Numbered from the stretch's first letter, positions 42,399 through 51,706 are shown. The stretch is DNA of 64,000 nt from Phyllobacterium lublinensis (GCF_020164435.1 NZ_JAIUDQ010000001.1:372001-436000), one strand, 5' to 3'. Numbers and translations: made by a program. The notes: generated by a model from the letters alone, not told the origin.

Positions 42399-42962
42399 AT
42401 GACCACCAAAAAAATAGCAGTCAATTGGGCAGAGATCGAGAAGGACTATCGCGCCGGAACCATGGGTATACGGGAGATGGGGCGTTGGTATCAACTTTCC
42501 GACACAGCAATTCGCAAGAAGGCGAAGGCTGAGGGATGGGTTCGCAACGCGGCGAATCTTCGTTCGCAGGCGGTTCGCACATCGGAAGTGCACGTAGAGC
42601 CAGTCATTATGGCGGGGATTGATGCGACCAAACCAGAAAACATTGTTGGAAAGGGCCGAAACCTTATTGCTCGTCTACTTGAAGAATTGGACGCCGTTAC
42701 CACGAATAATACCGACCTATCCGAAATGATCGAAGCAGAGGAGAGCGATCCCCGTCGACGAGCTGCCATGTTGAAGGCAATTGATCTGCCAAACAGGGCC
42801 AACGTCGTTAAATCACTGGCGACGGCTTTCAAGACCTTCTCCGAAGCGCAGGCTCCGGAAGGTAAGAAAGCTCAACGTCAACACCAAGCTGAGGAAGCGG
42901 CTGCGAGTGGCTCCAAATACGCCACGCGGTCCGGTCCGCGATTGGCGATCAATAACACCTGA
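42399..42962 (+). CDS. Terminase small subunit
   Basis: 187 residues. N-terminal HTH (YRAGTMGIREMGRWYQLSDT then AIRKKAKAEGW) for binding the packaging site; helical oligomerisation region after it. The start ATG at 42399 is preferred over a longer in-frame version. The stop overlaps the large subunit start (TGATG). Assignment rests mainly on position and the HTH. Confidence 0.82.
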   Translation: MTTKKIAVNWAEIEKDYRAGTMGIREMGRWYQLSDTAIRKKAKAEGWVRNAANLRSQAVRTSEVHVEPVIMAGIDATKPENIVGKGRNLIARLLEELDAVTTNNTDLSEMIEAEESDPRRRAAMLKAIDLPNRANVVKSLATAFKTFSEAQAPEGKKAQRQHQAEEAAASGSKYATRSGPRLAINNT

Positions 42963-44632
42963 TGGAATGGACGACAGCTTGCCTCGATTGGAACGAGCGT
43001 ATCGTTGCCAAACGGTCTCTAATCCCATTCTCGCCATTGTTTCCCGACGAGGCCGAACATGCGCTGAACGTTTTCAAATCGCTGCGCGTGGTGGACATTC
43101 CCGGGCAACCCACTTTTGGCGAAGTCTCTGAACAATGGGTATTCGATTTCGTCGCTGCAATTTTCGGCTCGAACGATCCAGAGACTGGACACCAGCTTGT
43201 CACAGAGTTCTTTCTACTAATCAGTAAGAAGAATGCGAAATCCACCATAGCTGCAGGCATCATGCTTACGGCTCTGATCATTAACTGGCGCCATAATGAA
43301 GAGCTTTTAATACTGGCGCCAACGATTGAAGTCGCGCAGAACAGCTACAAGCCGGCTGCCTCTATGGTTCGCGCAGATCCTGAGTTGGAGGAACTCCTCC
43401 TTGTCCAGGACCATGTGAGAACAATCACACACCGCGTAACCAAGGCAGCGCTAAAAGTTGTGGCGGCTGACACCGACACGGTTTCCGGCAAGAAGTCGGG
43501 TCGAATATTGATCGACGAACTGTGGGTATTCGGAAAACGACCAAATGCCGATTCAATGCTACGTGAGGCAACCGGGGGCCTGGTATCGCGACCAGAGGGC
43601 TTTATCATTTCGCTCTCAACGCAGAGCGATGAACCGCCAGCAGGGGTTTTCAAGGCGAAACTGGACTATGCGCGGGATGTGAGGGACGGCCGCATTCAGG
43701 ACAAGAAGTTCTTGGGCGTACTGTACGAATTTCCCAAATCGATGATCCAGAATGAGGATTATCTCACACCGGCAAACTTTTATGTGACCAATCCGAATCT
43801 TGGGCGCTCGGTCCGCCAGGAATGGCTTGAGGACGAACTCCGCAAGGAACTCGCCAAGGGTCCGGAAACTCGTAACGTCTTTCTAGCAAAGCACCTAAAT
43901 TTAGAAATAGGCCAAAACCTCAGAGCAAACCGTTGGGCTGGGGCCGACTATTGGTCGGCCAGATCTGATACCGCGATTACGCTCGACTACATTCTCGAGA
44001 ACTGCGACGTGATCGTTCCGGGCATCGACGGAGGTGGCCTTGATGATCTTTTTGGACTCGCCATCGTCGGTCGGCAGAAACTGACAAGAGATTGGCTCTG
44101 CTGGTCTCACGCCTGGTGCCATGTCGGCGTGCTCGATCGGCGCAAGTCCATTGCGTCCAAGCTGCGGGACTTCGAGAAGGCGGGCGAACTGACGATCGTC
44201 GACGACAAGCTCGATGACCTTTCGGAGATCATCGAGATTATTCAGGACATCAAAGACCGCAACCTCCTCGCCGCGGTGGCAGTGGACCCGGCGGGCTTGG
44301 GCGAATTGGTCGACGCTCTCGATGATATCGGCGTAAACGACGAGGCCAAGAACATTATCGGTGCGCCGCAGGGTTACGCCATGATGAATGCAATCAAGAC
44401 GACTGAGCGAAAGCTGACGAACGGCACGCTGCGCCACTCAGGCTCGGCGCTGATGAACTGGTGTGTTGGCAATCTCAAGATCGAGCCCACGGCTACGGCG
44501 ATCCGCGCGACGAAACAGAACGCCGGCGACGCAAAGATTGACCCGGTAATGGCGTTGTTCGATGCCGTGACAGTGATGTGCCGCAATCCGGAAGCCAAGC
44601 GCGAACCGAAGTATCAGATGATCTTCGCATAG
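42962..44632 (+). CDS. Terminase large subunit
   Basis: 556 residues, HK97-type. The ATPase has a Walker A-like SKKNAKST (near residue 88) and Walker B GRILIDELWVFGK. The nuclease half carries acidic residues in VPGIDGGGLDDLFGLAIV and AVDPAGLGELV. It cuts and pumps DNA into the procapsid. No interruption is seen. Confidence 0.95.
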   Translation: MEWTTACLDWNERIVAKRSLIPFSPLFPDEAEHALNVFKSLRVVDIPGQPTFGEVSEQWVFDFVAAIFGSNDPETGHQLVTEFFLLISKKNAKSTIAAGIMLTALIINWRHNEELLILAPTIEVAQNSYKPAASMVRADPELEELLLVQDHVRTITHRVTKAALKVVAADTDTVSGKKSGRILIDELWVFGKRPNADSMLREATGGLVSRPEGFIISLSTQSDEPPAGVFKAKLDYARDVRDGRIQDKKFLGVLYEFPKSMIQNEDYLTPANFYVTNPNLGRSVRQEWLEDELRKELAKGPETRNVFLAKHLNLEIGQNLRANRWAGADYWSARSDTAITLDYILENCDVIVPGIDGGGLDDLFGLAIVGRQKLTRDWLCWSHAWCHVGVLDRRKSIASKLRDFEKAGELTIVDDKLDDLSEIIEIIQDIKDRNLLAAVAVDPAGLGELVDALDDIGVNDEAKNIIGAPQGYAMMNAIKTTERKLTNGTLRHSGSALMNWCVGNLKIEPTATAIRATKQNAGDAKIDPVMALFDAVTVMCRNPEAKREPKYQMIFA

Positions 44633-44645
44633 GGAGCACCCTACA

Positions 44646-46622
44646 ATGAACAGAGCTTATTCCATCCTGACCGTGAAAGCGGTCGAGGATGACCGCCGTG
44701 TTATCCGCGGGACTGCCACCACACCGACGCCTGACCGGGTCGGCGACATCGTCGAACCTTTCGGTGTCTCCTTCAAGAATCCCATGCCACTGCTGTGGCA
44801 ACATAAGAGCGACAAGCCTGTCGGCCTCGTGAAGTTCGATAAGCCCACCAAGGACGGGATCACGTTCGAGGCAGAACTTCCCCTGATTGATGAGCCGGGG
44901 ACGCTCAAGGATCGCGTTGACGAGGCCTGGCAGTCGGTGAAAGCCGGCCTGGTCGCCGCGGTGTCCATTGGTTTCCGGGCAATCGAATACGCATGGATGG
45001 ACGATGGCGGGATTCGCTTCGTCAAATCCGAAGTTTATGAGCTCTCCTTGGTGACAATACCGGCCAATGCCGACGCCACCATTTCACTGATCAAGTCGAT
45101 TGATGCCCCAGTGCTTGCCGCGACAGGCAATGAGCCAAAGGACAGCGACCGACCTGTAAAACCCGGCGCTTCGGGTCGAGTAGTCAAAACAACCCCAGAC
45201 ACACCAGACCCGAAGAAAGGGACAGCAATGAAAACCATTGCCGAACAGATCGCTTCGTTTGAAGCAACCCGCGTTGCCAAGGCAGCGCGCATGGAAGAAC
45301 TGATGAACTCTGCCGCTGAGGAGGGGGTCACCCTCGATGCAGAGCAGACTGAAGAATATGATGGCCTTGAGGCTGACGTGAAGTCGATCGACGCTCACCT
45401 TGTGCGTCTTGCAGCTCTCGAAACGTCCAATGCCGCCAAGGCCAAGCCAGTCGGCGACGTGAAGGACCAGCAGACCGGTTCGGATGCTCGCGGCGGCGCG
45501 GTTCCTGCCGTTGCAAAGACGGCTCTTCCAAAAGGTACCGCTTTCACGCGGTATGCTATCGCACTTGCACGCGGTAAAGGCAATCTTATGCAGGCCGCAG
45601 AAGTGGCCAAGGCTTGGGGCGACACACCGGAAGTCGAGATCGTCCTAAAGGCTGCGGTTGCCGCTGGCACGACTACCGATGCCGATTGGGCAAAGCCGCT
45701 CGTCGAATACGCGAACATGACTTCCGAGTTTGTGGAGCTACTGCGTCCGCAGACGATCATCGGCCGCATTCTCAACCTTCGTCGCGTACCCTTCAACATC
45801 AAGATTCCGCGCCAGACCGCAGGATCTGCTGCACAGTGGGTTGGGGAGGGCAAACCGAAGCCGGTCAGCGAGCTCGCATTCGATCAGATCACTCTCGGAT
45901 TCGCGAAGCTCGCCGGTATCGTGGTGCTGACCGATGAACTGGTACGTTTCTCGAATCCCTCGGCTGAAGCGCTGGTCCGCCAGGATCTGATCAACACCAT
46001 TGTTCAGACGATGGACAAGGACTTCGTTGATCCGGCCAAGGCGGTCTCTGCCGGCGTGTCGCCAGCTTCTATCACCAACGGTGTGACGCCCGTCGTCGCC
46101 AGCGGAACAGATGCTGACGCAGTGCGTGCAGACGTCAAAAAACTGTTTGCCAAGTTCCTGGCGGCCAACATGTCCCTTGCAGGGGCGGTGTTTATTATGA
46201 CCGAAACGCAGGCTCTTGGTCTGGCACTCATGCTGAACCCTCTCGGTCAGCCTGAATTCCCGGGCTTGGCGGTCAATGGCACCAGCGGTGGCACGTTCTT
46301 CGGGCTCCCGGTTGTTCTCTCGGAGAACATTCCGGCAAATCCGGGTAGCGGCTCTCCTCTGGTTGGTGCTGGCTCGCGCATCATCCTCGCGAAGGCAACG
46401 GAAATCCTGTTGGCGGATGATGGCCAGGTGATGCTCGACGTTTCCCGCGAAGCTTCGCTCGAAATGGACAGTGCACCGACCAGCCCTGTGACTGCATCGA
46501 CCGTCTTGGTTTCGCTTTGGCAGCACAACATGGTTGGCATCCGTGCAGAGCGGTTCATCAACTGGGCCAAGCGCCGCGCCAACGTCGTGCAGTACATCGA
46601 CTCGGCGAACTACGGCGGCTGA
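44646..46622 (+). CDS. Prohead protease-major capsid protein fusion (HK97 fold)
   Basis: 658 residues. Residues 1-155 are an HK97 U35-type prohead protease, with His53 in LLWQHKSD and Ser107 in LVAAVSIGF. A linker ends near residue 195, where an internal ATG (45228) with AAAGGGA upstream begins the delta-like coiled coil. Residues about 280-658 are the HK97-fold capsid (QTIIGRILNLRRVPFNIKIP, SLAGAVFIMTETQALGLALM). Either the fusion is cleaved by its own protease or the internal start makes separate capsid protein. Confidence 0.92.
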   Translation: MNRAYSILTVKAVEDDRRVIRGTATTPTPDRVGDIVEPFGVSFKNPMPLLWQHKSDKPVGLVKFDKPTKDGITFEAELPLIDEPGTLKDRVDEAWQSVKAGLVAAVSIGFRAIEYAWMDDGGIRFVKSEVYELSLVTIPANADATISLIKSIDAPVLAATGNEPKDSDRPVKPGASGRVVKTTPDTPDPKKGTAMKTIAEQIASFEATRVAKAARMEELMNSAAEEGVTLDAEQTEEYDGLEADVKSIDAHLVRLAALETSNAAKAKPVGDVKDQQTGSDARGGAVPAVAKTALPKGTAFTRYAIALARGKGNLMQAAEVAKAWGDTPEVEIVLKAAVAAGTTTDADWAKPLVEYANMTSEFVELLRPQTIIGRILNLRRVPFNIKIPRQTAGSAAQWVGEGKPKPVSELAFDQITLGFAKLAGIVVLTDELVRFSNPSAEALVRQDLINTIVQTMDKDFVDPAKAVSAGVSPASITNGVTPVVASGTDADAVRADVKKLFAKFLAANMSLAGAVFIMTETQALGLALMLNPLGQPEFPGLAVNGTSGGTFFGLPVVLSENIPANPGSGSPLVGAGSRIILAKATEILLADDGQVMLDVSREASLEMDSAPTSPVTASTVLVSLWQHNMVGIRAERFINWAKRRANVVQYIDSANYGG

Positions 46623-46639
46623 TACAGCGGAACATTTTG

Positions 46640-46663
46640 AAAGGCCGGGTCCGCCCGGCCTTT
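46640..46663 (+). terminator. Hairpin after the capsid gene
   Basis: AAAGGCCGGG and CCCGGCCTTT form a perfect 10-bp stem with loop TCCG, followed by CTATCCC. It may end or attenuate transcription after the abundant capsid message, or protect its 3' end. Confidence 0.7.
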
Positions 46664-46690
46664 CTATCCCCATCGTTCGAGGAGGCCCAG

Positions 46691-46987
46691 ATGAAGCTGA
46701 TTGCGACCAAGTCCATGACCTATGCCACTCGCCGCCTACAGGCCGGTGAGCAGTTCGAGGCCGGTCCACGCGATGCCAGGCTATTGATTGCGATCAAGAA
46801 GGCCAAGCCAGGCGATGGCGATGGTGAAGCCGGCACATCCGTTCCCACCATTCCTGTGCCCGAACCGGTTGGTGAACTCGCGGTATTGCGCGCCGAGTAC
46901 AAAGCTATTGCGGGCAAGGCTGCGTTCAATGGCTGGAATGCCGGAAAGCTGCGCGAGAAGATCGCTGAAGCCCAGGCAAAGGCCTGA
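46691..46987 (+). CDS. Small head-module protein, unknown (98 aa)
   Basis: Begins KLIATKSMTYATRRLQAGEQFEA with a short helical C-terminal (VLRAEYKAIAGKAAFNGWNAG then KLREKIAEAQ). The C-terminal segment resembles small SAP/HeH-type motifs. GGAGG precedes the ATG. Found between capsid and portal; role unknown. Confidence 0.68.
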   Translation: MKLIATKSMTYATRRLQAGEQFEAGPRDARLLIAIKKAKPGDGDGEAGTSVPTIPVPEPVGELAVLRAEYKAIAGKAAFNGWNAGKLREKIAEAQAKA

Positions 46988-46990
46988 TCC

Positions 46991-48346
46991 ATGCGAATTC
47001 TCGGCCTCACCATAACCCGCCAGAAGGCGGCGGCAACACTGTCTCCCGTCGACAATCGCGCTGGATGGTGGGGAATAGTGCGTGAATCGTTCGCAGGTGC
47101 ATGGCAGCAGAATGTTGAAGTGAAGCTGGATACCGTCCTTACCTATTCGACGGTATTTCGCTGCATTTCGCTTATATCATCTGACATTGCCAAGATGCGC
47201 ATGCGTCTCGTCCAAAAGGATGCGAACGGCATTTGGGATGAGGTGGACAATCCAGCGTTCTCGCCGGTGCTTCGCAAGCCTAACCGTTTTCAGAACCGCA
47301 TCCAGTTCTATACATCGTGGATGGAAGCCAAGCTGATTCACGGCAACACATATGTGCTGAAACAACGCGATATGCGCGGAATTGTTGTCGCCCTTTATGT
47401 GCTCGATCCCCTCCGCGTGAAGCCCTTGGTGGCCGAGGATGGCGCGGTCTATTACGAGATGATGCGCGATGATCTTTCATCGCAGCACGCGAATAACGTG
47501 ACAGTCCCGGCATCTGAGATCATCCACGATCGTTGGAACACCATCTATCATCCACTGGTCGGAACATCGCCGATATATGCTTGCGGGCTTGCCGCAATTC
47601 AGGGCATCCGCATCCAGTCGAACAGCGCGCAGTTCTTCGGCAACGGTTCTAATCCAGGCGGCGTCCTGACCGCTCCCGGCGAGATCGGGCCAGAGACTGC
47701 GCAACGTCTCAAAGACCATTGGGACGCGAACTACACCGGCAAGAATGTCGGCAAGGTCGCCGTTCTTGGCGATGGCCTGAAATACGAGGCCATGACCATG
47801 AAGGCGACAGACTCGCAGCTCATCGAGCAGCTTAAGTGGACATCCGAGGTCATTTGCTCGGTCTTTGGCGTTCCGGCCTTCAAGGTTGGAGTCGGGCCTG
47901 CACCACTGAATAACAATGTGGAGGCGCTCGATGCGCAGTATTATGCGCAGTGCCTCCAAGTCCACATCGAAAGCATCGAACTTTGCCTCGACGAGGGGCT
48001 GGGTCTCGATCGAGCCAAGGATGGCAAAACCCTTGGTACTGAGTTCGATCTCGATGATTTGCTGCGGATGGACACGGCCACCCAGATAGAGTCGTTAGCC
48101 AAGGCGGTCGGCGGATCGATCATGACGCCAAACGCTGCACTGAGGAAAATGAACCAGCCACCAATCGACGGCGGTAATACGGTTTATATGCAGCAGCAGA
48201 ACTACAGCTTGGCGGCGCTCAACAAGCGCGATGAGAGCGATCCGTTCGCAAAGGTTGCAGCACCGGTTGCAGCGCCAACTCCACAAAATGACAACGCAGC
48301 GGAGGCCGCCAAGGCCCTTGATGAGATACGGAAAGGTTTGGCCTGA
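46991..48346 (+). CDS. Phage portal protein (HK97 family)
   Basis: 451 residues. Portal markers: TVLTYSTVFRCISLISSDIAKM, YTSWMEAKLIHGNTYVL, TSPIYACGLAAIQGI, GVLTAPGEIGPETAQRLKDHW. It forms the dodecameric DNA entry ring. In HK97 the portal precedes the capsid; here it follows the fused protease-capsid. Confidence 0.94.
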   Translation: MRILGLTITRQKAAATLSPVDNRAGWWGIVRESFAGAWQQNVEVKLDTVLTYSTVFRCISLISSDIAKMRMRLVQKDANGIWDEVDNPAFSPVLRKPNRFQNRIQFYTSWMEAKLIHGNTYVLKQRDMRGIVVALYVLDPLRVKPLVAEDGAVYYEMMRDDLSSQHANNVTVPASEIIHDRWNTIYHPLVGTSPIYACGLAAIQGIRIQSNSAQFFGNGSNPGGVLTAPGEIGPETAQRLKDHWDANYTGKNVGKVAVLGDGLKYEAMTMKATDSQLIEQLKWTSEVICSVFGVPAFKVGVGPAPLNNNVEALDAQYYAQCLQVHIESIELCLDEGLGLDRAKDGKTLGTEFDLDDLLRMDTATQIESLAKAVGGSIMTPNAALRKMNQPPIDGGNTVYMQQQNYSLAALNKRDESDPFAKVAAPVAAPTPQNDNAAEAAKALDEIRKGLA

Positions 48347-49323
48347 TGTTTGATGGGAAGGCATTCGGCCAAGAGGTTGTGGAAATCGTCAAAGGGCATG
48401 TTGCAAAGGCTGTATCTGCTCTCACCACGCGAATTGACGCGCTGGAGAAGCGCGAGCCCCTGCAAGGCGACAGGGGCTGTGACGGGCAACCGGGGGCCGA
48501 CGGTGCTCCGGGAAAGAATGGCCTGAACGGCGTCGATGGAAAGGATGGCGCGCCGGGTGCCCCGGGGAGGGACGGCGTCGACGGTGAACACGGTAAAGAC
48601 GGACAGCCCGGCCGCGACGGCGTCGATGGAAAGGATGGCGCGCCGGGTGCCCCGGGAAGGGACGGCATCGACGGTGTGCCAGGTGAACACGGTAAAGACG
48701 GACAGCCCGGCCGCGATGGCGTCGATGGAAAGGATGGTGCGCCGGGACTTGACGGCAATGACGGCGAGCGAGGTGTCGACGGCCGCGACGGAAAAGATGG
48801 CGTCGGTCTTGCCGGCGCTCTCATAGACCGTTCCGGCTTCCTGGTCGTTACCCTGACCGATGGAACCACGCGCGACCTTGGTCCCGTTGTCGGGAAAGAC
48901 GGTCAATCAGGTGAAAAGGGTTTGGATGGTAAGGATGGTGCGGACGGAAAAGATGGGGCGGATGGCCTCGGCTTCGACGACCTCGATGTCGTACATGACG
49001 GCGAGCGGGGATTCGCGTTCAAGTTTACGCGCGGCGACGTCGTCAAAAAGTTCAATTTCTCCATTCCCGCAATGATTTATCGGGGTGTTTTCAAGGACGG
49101 CACCAACTATTGCCGGGGCGACACCGTCACATGGGGTGGATCACTTTGGCATTGCGACGAAGAAACGATCGATAAACCCGAGCTCAACAAAGCCTGGACG
49201 CTGGCAGCCAAGCGCGGCCGTGATGGCAAGCAAGGCGATCGGGGTGGAGAAGGTCAGAAGGGCAAGGATGGCCGTGATGGCCGCGATCTTACCCAGCTTG
49301 GTGCCGATGGGAGCAAATGGTAA
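48346..49323 (+). CDS. Collagen-like (Gly-X-Y) fibre protein with carbohydrate-binding-like domain
   Basis: 325 residues. An N-terminal helical segment (VEIVKGHVAKAVSALTTRID) probably trimerises. Residues about 45-150 and 180-205 are Gly-X-Y repeats (GKDGAPGAPGRDG), rich in D and K. A C-terminal domain (YRGVFKDGTNYCRGDTVTWG then SLWHCDEETIDKPELNKAW) resembles CBM5/12-like modules and is followed by another short Gly-X-Y stretch. Coupled to the portal by an ATGA-type overlap. Probably a thin surface-exposed fibre on the head or neck that binds host glycans; location is inferred. Confidence 0.85.
   Translation: MFDGKAFGQEVVEIVKGHVAKAVSALTTRIDALEKREPLQGDRGCDGQPGADGAPGKNGLNGVDGKDGAPGAPGRDGVDGEHGKDGQPGRDGVDGKDGAPGAPGRDGIDGVPGEHGKDGQPGRDGVDGKDGAPGLDGNDGERGVDGRDGKDGVGLAGALIDRSGFLVVTLTDGTTRDLGPVVGKDGQSGEKGLDGKDGADGKDGADGLGFDDLDVVHDGERGFAFKFTRGDVVKKFNFSIPAMIYRGVFKDGTNYCRGDTVTWGGSLWHCDEETIDKPELNKAWTLAAKRGRDGKQGDRGGEGQKGKDGRDGRDLTQLGADGSKW
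48529..48750 (+). repeat. Tandem 90-bp DNA repeats encoding Gly-X-Y
   Basis: Near-identical units begin at 48529, 48619 and 48718 (90 bp, then 99 bp with a 9-bp insert, then a partial copy). Each codes GVDGKDGAPGAPGRDG plus the EHGKDGQPGRD portion. Such repeats change number by slippage or recombination, altering fibre length in frame. Confidence 0.85.
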
Positions 49324-49622
49324 TGGCCGATCTTGCCACACTCGCACAGGTTAAACAGGGGCTGCGTATCGACGTCACCAACACCGACGATGATGCGCTT
49401 CTCAACCTGCTGATCAAAGCGGCGTCTGAACGAATTGTAGGCTACATCAAAACGGAAATTCCAGATCCTGTGCCAAATGCCGTCGCTGTCGCGACGATTA
49501 TTCTCGTCGGATACCTATATCAAAACACCGAAAGCGACCCGGATAAGGCATTTGACCTTGGCACATTGCCGTATCCGGTGACGTCGTTGATTTATCATCT
49601 TCGGGATCCTGCGCTTGCATGA
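49323..49622 (+). CDS. Head-tail connector (gp6-like)
   Basis: 99 residues with ATLAQVKQGLRID and DDALLNLLIKAASERIVGYI, the pattern of phage gp6-like connector proteins that bind below the portal. The ATG at 49323 overlaps the previous stop; an ATG two codons earlier is an alternative. Confidence 0.85.
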   Translation: MADLATLAQVKQGLRIDVTNTDDDALLNLLIKAASERIVGYIKTEIPDPVPNAVAVATIILVGYLYQNTESDPDKAFDLGTLPYPVTSLIYHLRDPALA

Positions 49623-50281
49623 GACCCGAGTGGTTTCCGGATTGGACCGGCGAGGATTGCGTAATAGTTGCATCGGGACCGAGCGCGTCTGAACAGCCAA
49701 TCGAATTGGCTCGGAATCGATGCCGCGTCATCACAATCAACAACAGTTATAGGCTCGCGCCGTGGGCAGACGTTCTGTACGGCTCAGATGCCGAATGGTG
49801 GAAAGCAAGCCAGCCGGTATTTGACGGATTGAAGATCAGCCGTTGCACCGTCGACAATGTCCACAGGGTGGAATTGAAAAAGACAGCCAAGGGCGAGTGG
49901 CATCACGATCTGGTTCTCTTCGAGCCGGGCATCATTGGTGCCGGCGGTCACGGCGGTTTTCAGGCGCTTGATCTGGCCTATCAGTTCGGGTCGCGCCGAA
50001 TCGCCCTCGTCGGGTTCGATATGCGTATCGATCTCGGAACTCATTGGCACGGCGATCATGCCAAGCCGTTGCGCAATCCCCATCAAGCCACCGCGGCTAT
50101 CTGGATTGAGTGCACCGATCGGCAGGCATCCCGCCTGGTGGATGCGGGCGCTTCGGTAACGAATTGCTCTCCGGTATCGGCGCTGAGCGCGTATCCGAAG
50201 ATGGGATTAGAGCAATGGTTGCTGGCGCAGACATGGCACGCCAACAGGATCGGAAAAGTGACCAATGGCAAAAAAAACTAA
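49619..50281 (+). CDS. MptE/DUF115-like Rossmann protein in the head module
   Basis: 220 residues. CVIVASGPSASEQPIEL and CRVITINNSYRLAPWADVLY followed by GSDAEWW resemble proteins of the MptE/DUF115 group (nucleotide-sugar or pterin-type Rossmann fold). Then GIIGAGGHGGFQALDLAYQFG and a GFDMRIDLGTHWHGDH block. It has overlaps with both neighbours (ATGA before, 17 bp after). Its role in a virion or head module is unclear; DNA or glycan modification is possible. Confidence 0.6.
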   Translation: MRPEWFPDWTGEDCVIVASGPSASEQPIELARNRCRVITINNSYRLAPWADVLYGSDAEWWKASQPVFDGLKISRCTVDNVHRVELKKTAKGEWHHDLVLFEPGIIGAGGHGGFQALDLAYQFGSRRIALVGFDMRIDLGTHWHGDHAKPLRNPHQATAAIWIECTDRQASRLVDAGASVTNCSPVSALSAYPKMGLEQWLLAQTWHANRIGKVTNGKKN

Positions 50282-50615
50282 CGCCGGAAGTCTCTTTTAT
50301 ACAGTCGCCTTCGACAAGCGCGTCCAGACCGACGACGGTTTCGGCAATACTGTGGCCAACTGGCAGGAACAGTTTCAAGCCCGGGCGGCATATCGTCATT
50401 TGCGAGGCGGCGAGGCGGTTATCGCTTCTCGACTCCAAGGAAAACACATCCAGGTGGTGACTGTTAGGGCCTATACCGCAACGAAGGCGGTGACGACGGA
50501 CTTTAGGGTTCGAGACGCCCGAACCGGCCAAACTTTCAACATTCGGGATGTGACGCCGCACCTTGATCGGCAGTTCATCGACTTCCTTATCGAGAGTGGG
50601 GTCGCAGATGGTTGA
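50265..50615 (+). CDS. Head closure protein (SPP1 gp16-like)
   Basis: 116 residues: KRVQTDDGFGNTVANWQEQF and a C-terminal RDARTGQTFNIRDVTPHLDR followed by QFIDFLIE, the fold of phage head-closure/adaptor proteins. Overlaps the next gene by 8 bp. Confidence 0.85.
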   Translation: MAKKTNAGSLFYTVAFDKRVQTDDGFGNTVANWQEQFQARAAYRHLRGGEAVIASRLQGKHIQVVTVRAYTATKAVTTDFRVRDARTGQTFNIRDVTPHLDRQFIDFLIESGVADG

Positions 50616-51018
50616 TGGTGTGAACGCTCTGACCGCGAAGTTGACGAAGCAAATCCCCGATCGATTGCGGAAATCAGCCATCGCCGCGATGGAAACAGGC
50701 GCGGACGAACTCGTTGCCATGATGAAAACGCTTGTGCCGGTCGAAAAGGGTGAACTGCGCGATAGCATTGGCTGGACATTCGGCAAGCCTCCGAAGGGAA
50801 CTCGGGTTATTGGGCAGACCGATCCGAACTCGGGTGATCCCGTCATCACAATATTCGCTGGCAACGACAAGTCGTTTTACGCTGCCTTTCAGGAGTTCGG
50901 AACTGTCAACATGCAGCCGAACCCGTTCTTTTTCACGTCGTGGCGCACGTTGCGTCGTCGCATTCGAGCTCGCATCACGCGCGAAATTAACAAAGCGATC
51001 AAGAGTGGCTCGGTATGA
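50608..51018 (+). CDS. HK97 gp10-like tail completion protein
   Basis: 136 residues: MKTLVPVEKGELRDSIGWTF, then FYAAFQEFGTVNMQPNPFF, typical of the HK97-gp10 family at the head-tail joint. Start at the ATG at 50608 overlapping the previous gene; the longer upstream frame is rejected. Confidence 0.87.
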   Translation: MVDGVNALTAKLTKQIPDRLRKSAIAAMETGADELVAMMKTLVPVEKGELRDSIGWTFGKPPKGTRVIGQTDPNSGDPVITIFAGNDKSFYAAFQEFGTVNMQPNPFFFTSWRTLRRRIRARITREINKAIKSGSV

Positions 51019-51431
51019 CGATCAGCGAAGAAATCCAAAAGATGCTTCTGGACACCTTAAAGGGTGATACCACGTTGATGGCTTTGGTGAATGGCGTTTA
51101 TGACAGTCCGCCCACCGAATCTGTGAGATTTGCCGCTCCGAAAGAGGCTTTCATATCTTTCGGTCCCGCGGATGTGGTTGATGATTTCGCCGAATGCATC
51201 GACGGGGAGACACACACCATCCAGCTCGATGTTTGGTCGCGGACGGTTGGCAATATCGGATGCAAGCGGATCGTCGACATCGTCAAATCCATTCTCAATC
51301 GAGCAGACCTGTCACTCACTACGAACGCGCTCGTCCAAATCAGAACTCCGCTTGTGCGCGTTTTTCGTGACCCGGACGGGTTAACGAGCCACGGCGTTGT
51401 ATCGGTCGAAATGATGGTGGAGGTGGCGTGA
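51015..51431 (+). CDS. DUF3168 tail terminator/completion protein
   Basis: 138 residues with VNGVYDSPP, ISFGPADVVDDF, THTIQLDVWSRTVGNIGCKR, and a V-RVFRDPDGLTSHGVVSVE end that matches DUF3168. ATGA overlap with gp10-like gene. Confidence 0.87.
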   Translation: MTISEEIQKMLLDTLKGDTTLMALVNGVYDSPPTESVRFAAPKEAFISFGPADVVDDFAECIDGETHTIQLDVWSRTVGNIGCKRIVDIVKSILNRADLSLTTNALVQIRTPLVRVFRDPDGLTSHGVVSVEMMVEVA

Positions 51432-51634
51432 TGGCTTGGGCGATCTTCAATGTAGAAAGCAACTGGTCGCGGCCAAACAGCCGTTATTCGTTCAACGCTC
51501 ATCCGTCGCCGGATCCCCAAGAGCGTCCGCAGGATTTCATCGACTATTGCGTTGCGAAAGGATGGGCCAAGAAAGTCTCGAGCCCCTCGCGCGATCAGAA
51601 GCGCGCTCTTTTGAGCCGTAAGCGGGCGAAATAG
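51431..51634 (+). CDS. Small tail-module protein (67 aa)
   Basis: WAIFNVESNWSRPNSRYSFN and RPQDFIDYCVAKGWAKKV are the readable features; unknown role. A GTG three bases upstream (51428) is an equal alternative start, overlapping the previous stop. Confidence 0.65.
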   Translation: MAWAIFNVESNWSRPNSRYSFNAHPSPDPQERPQDFIDYCVAKGWAKKVSSPSRDQKRALLSRKRAK

Positions 51635-51706
51635 CCCATCCCTGAAACCGGGCGTGTAGCCCTTCCTTGGCTGGTACCACCGGCCGCTTAGTTATGGAGA
51701 AAGCCC

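Noticed and set aside
48202..48906. Minus-strand proline- and serine-rich frames over the collagen-like gene
   Set aside because: They come from reading Gly-X-Y codons backwards; the plus frame has the coupled start and the domains.
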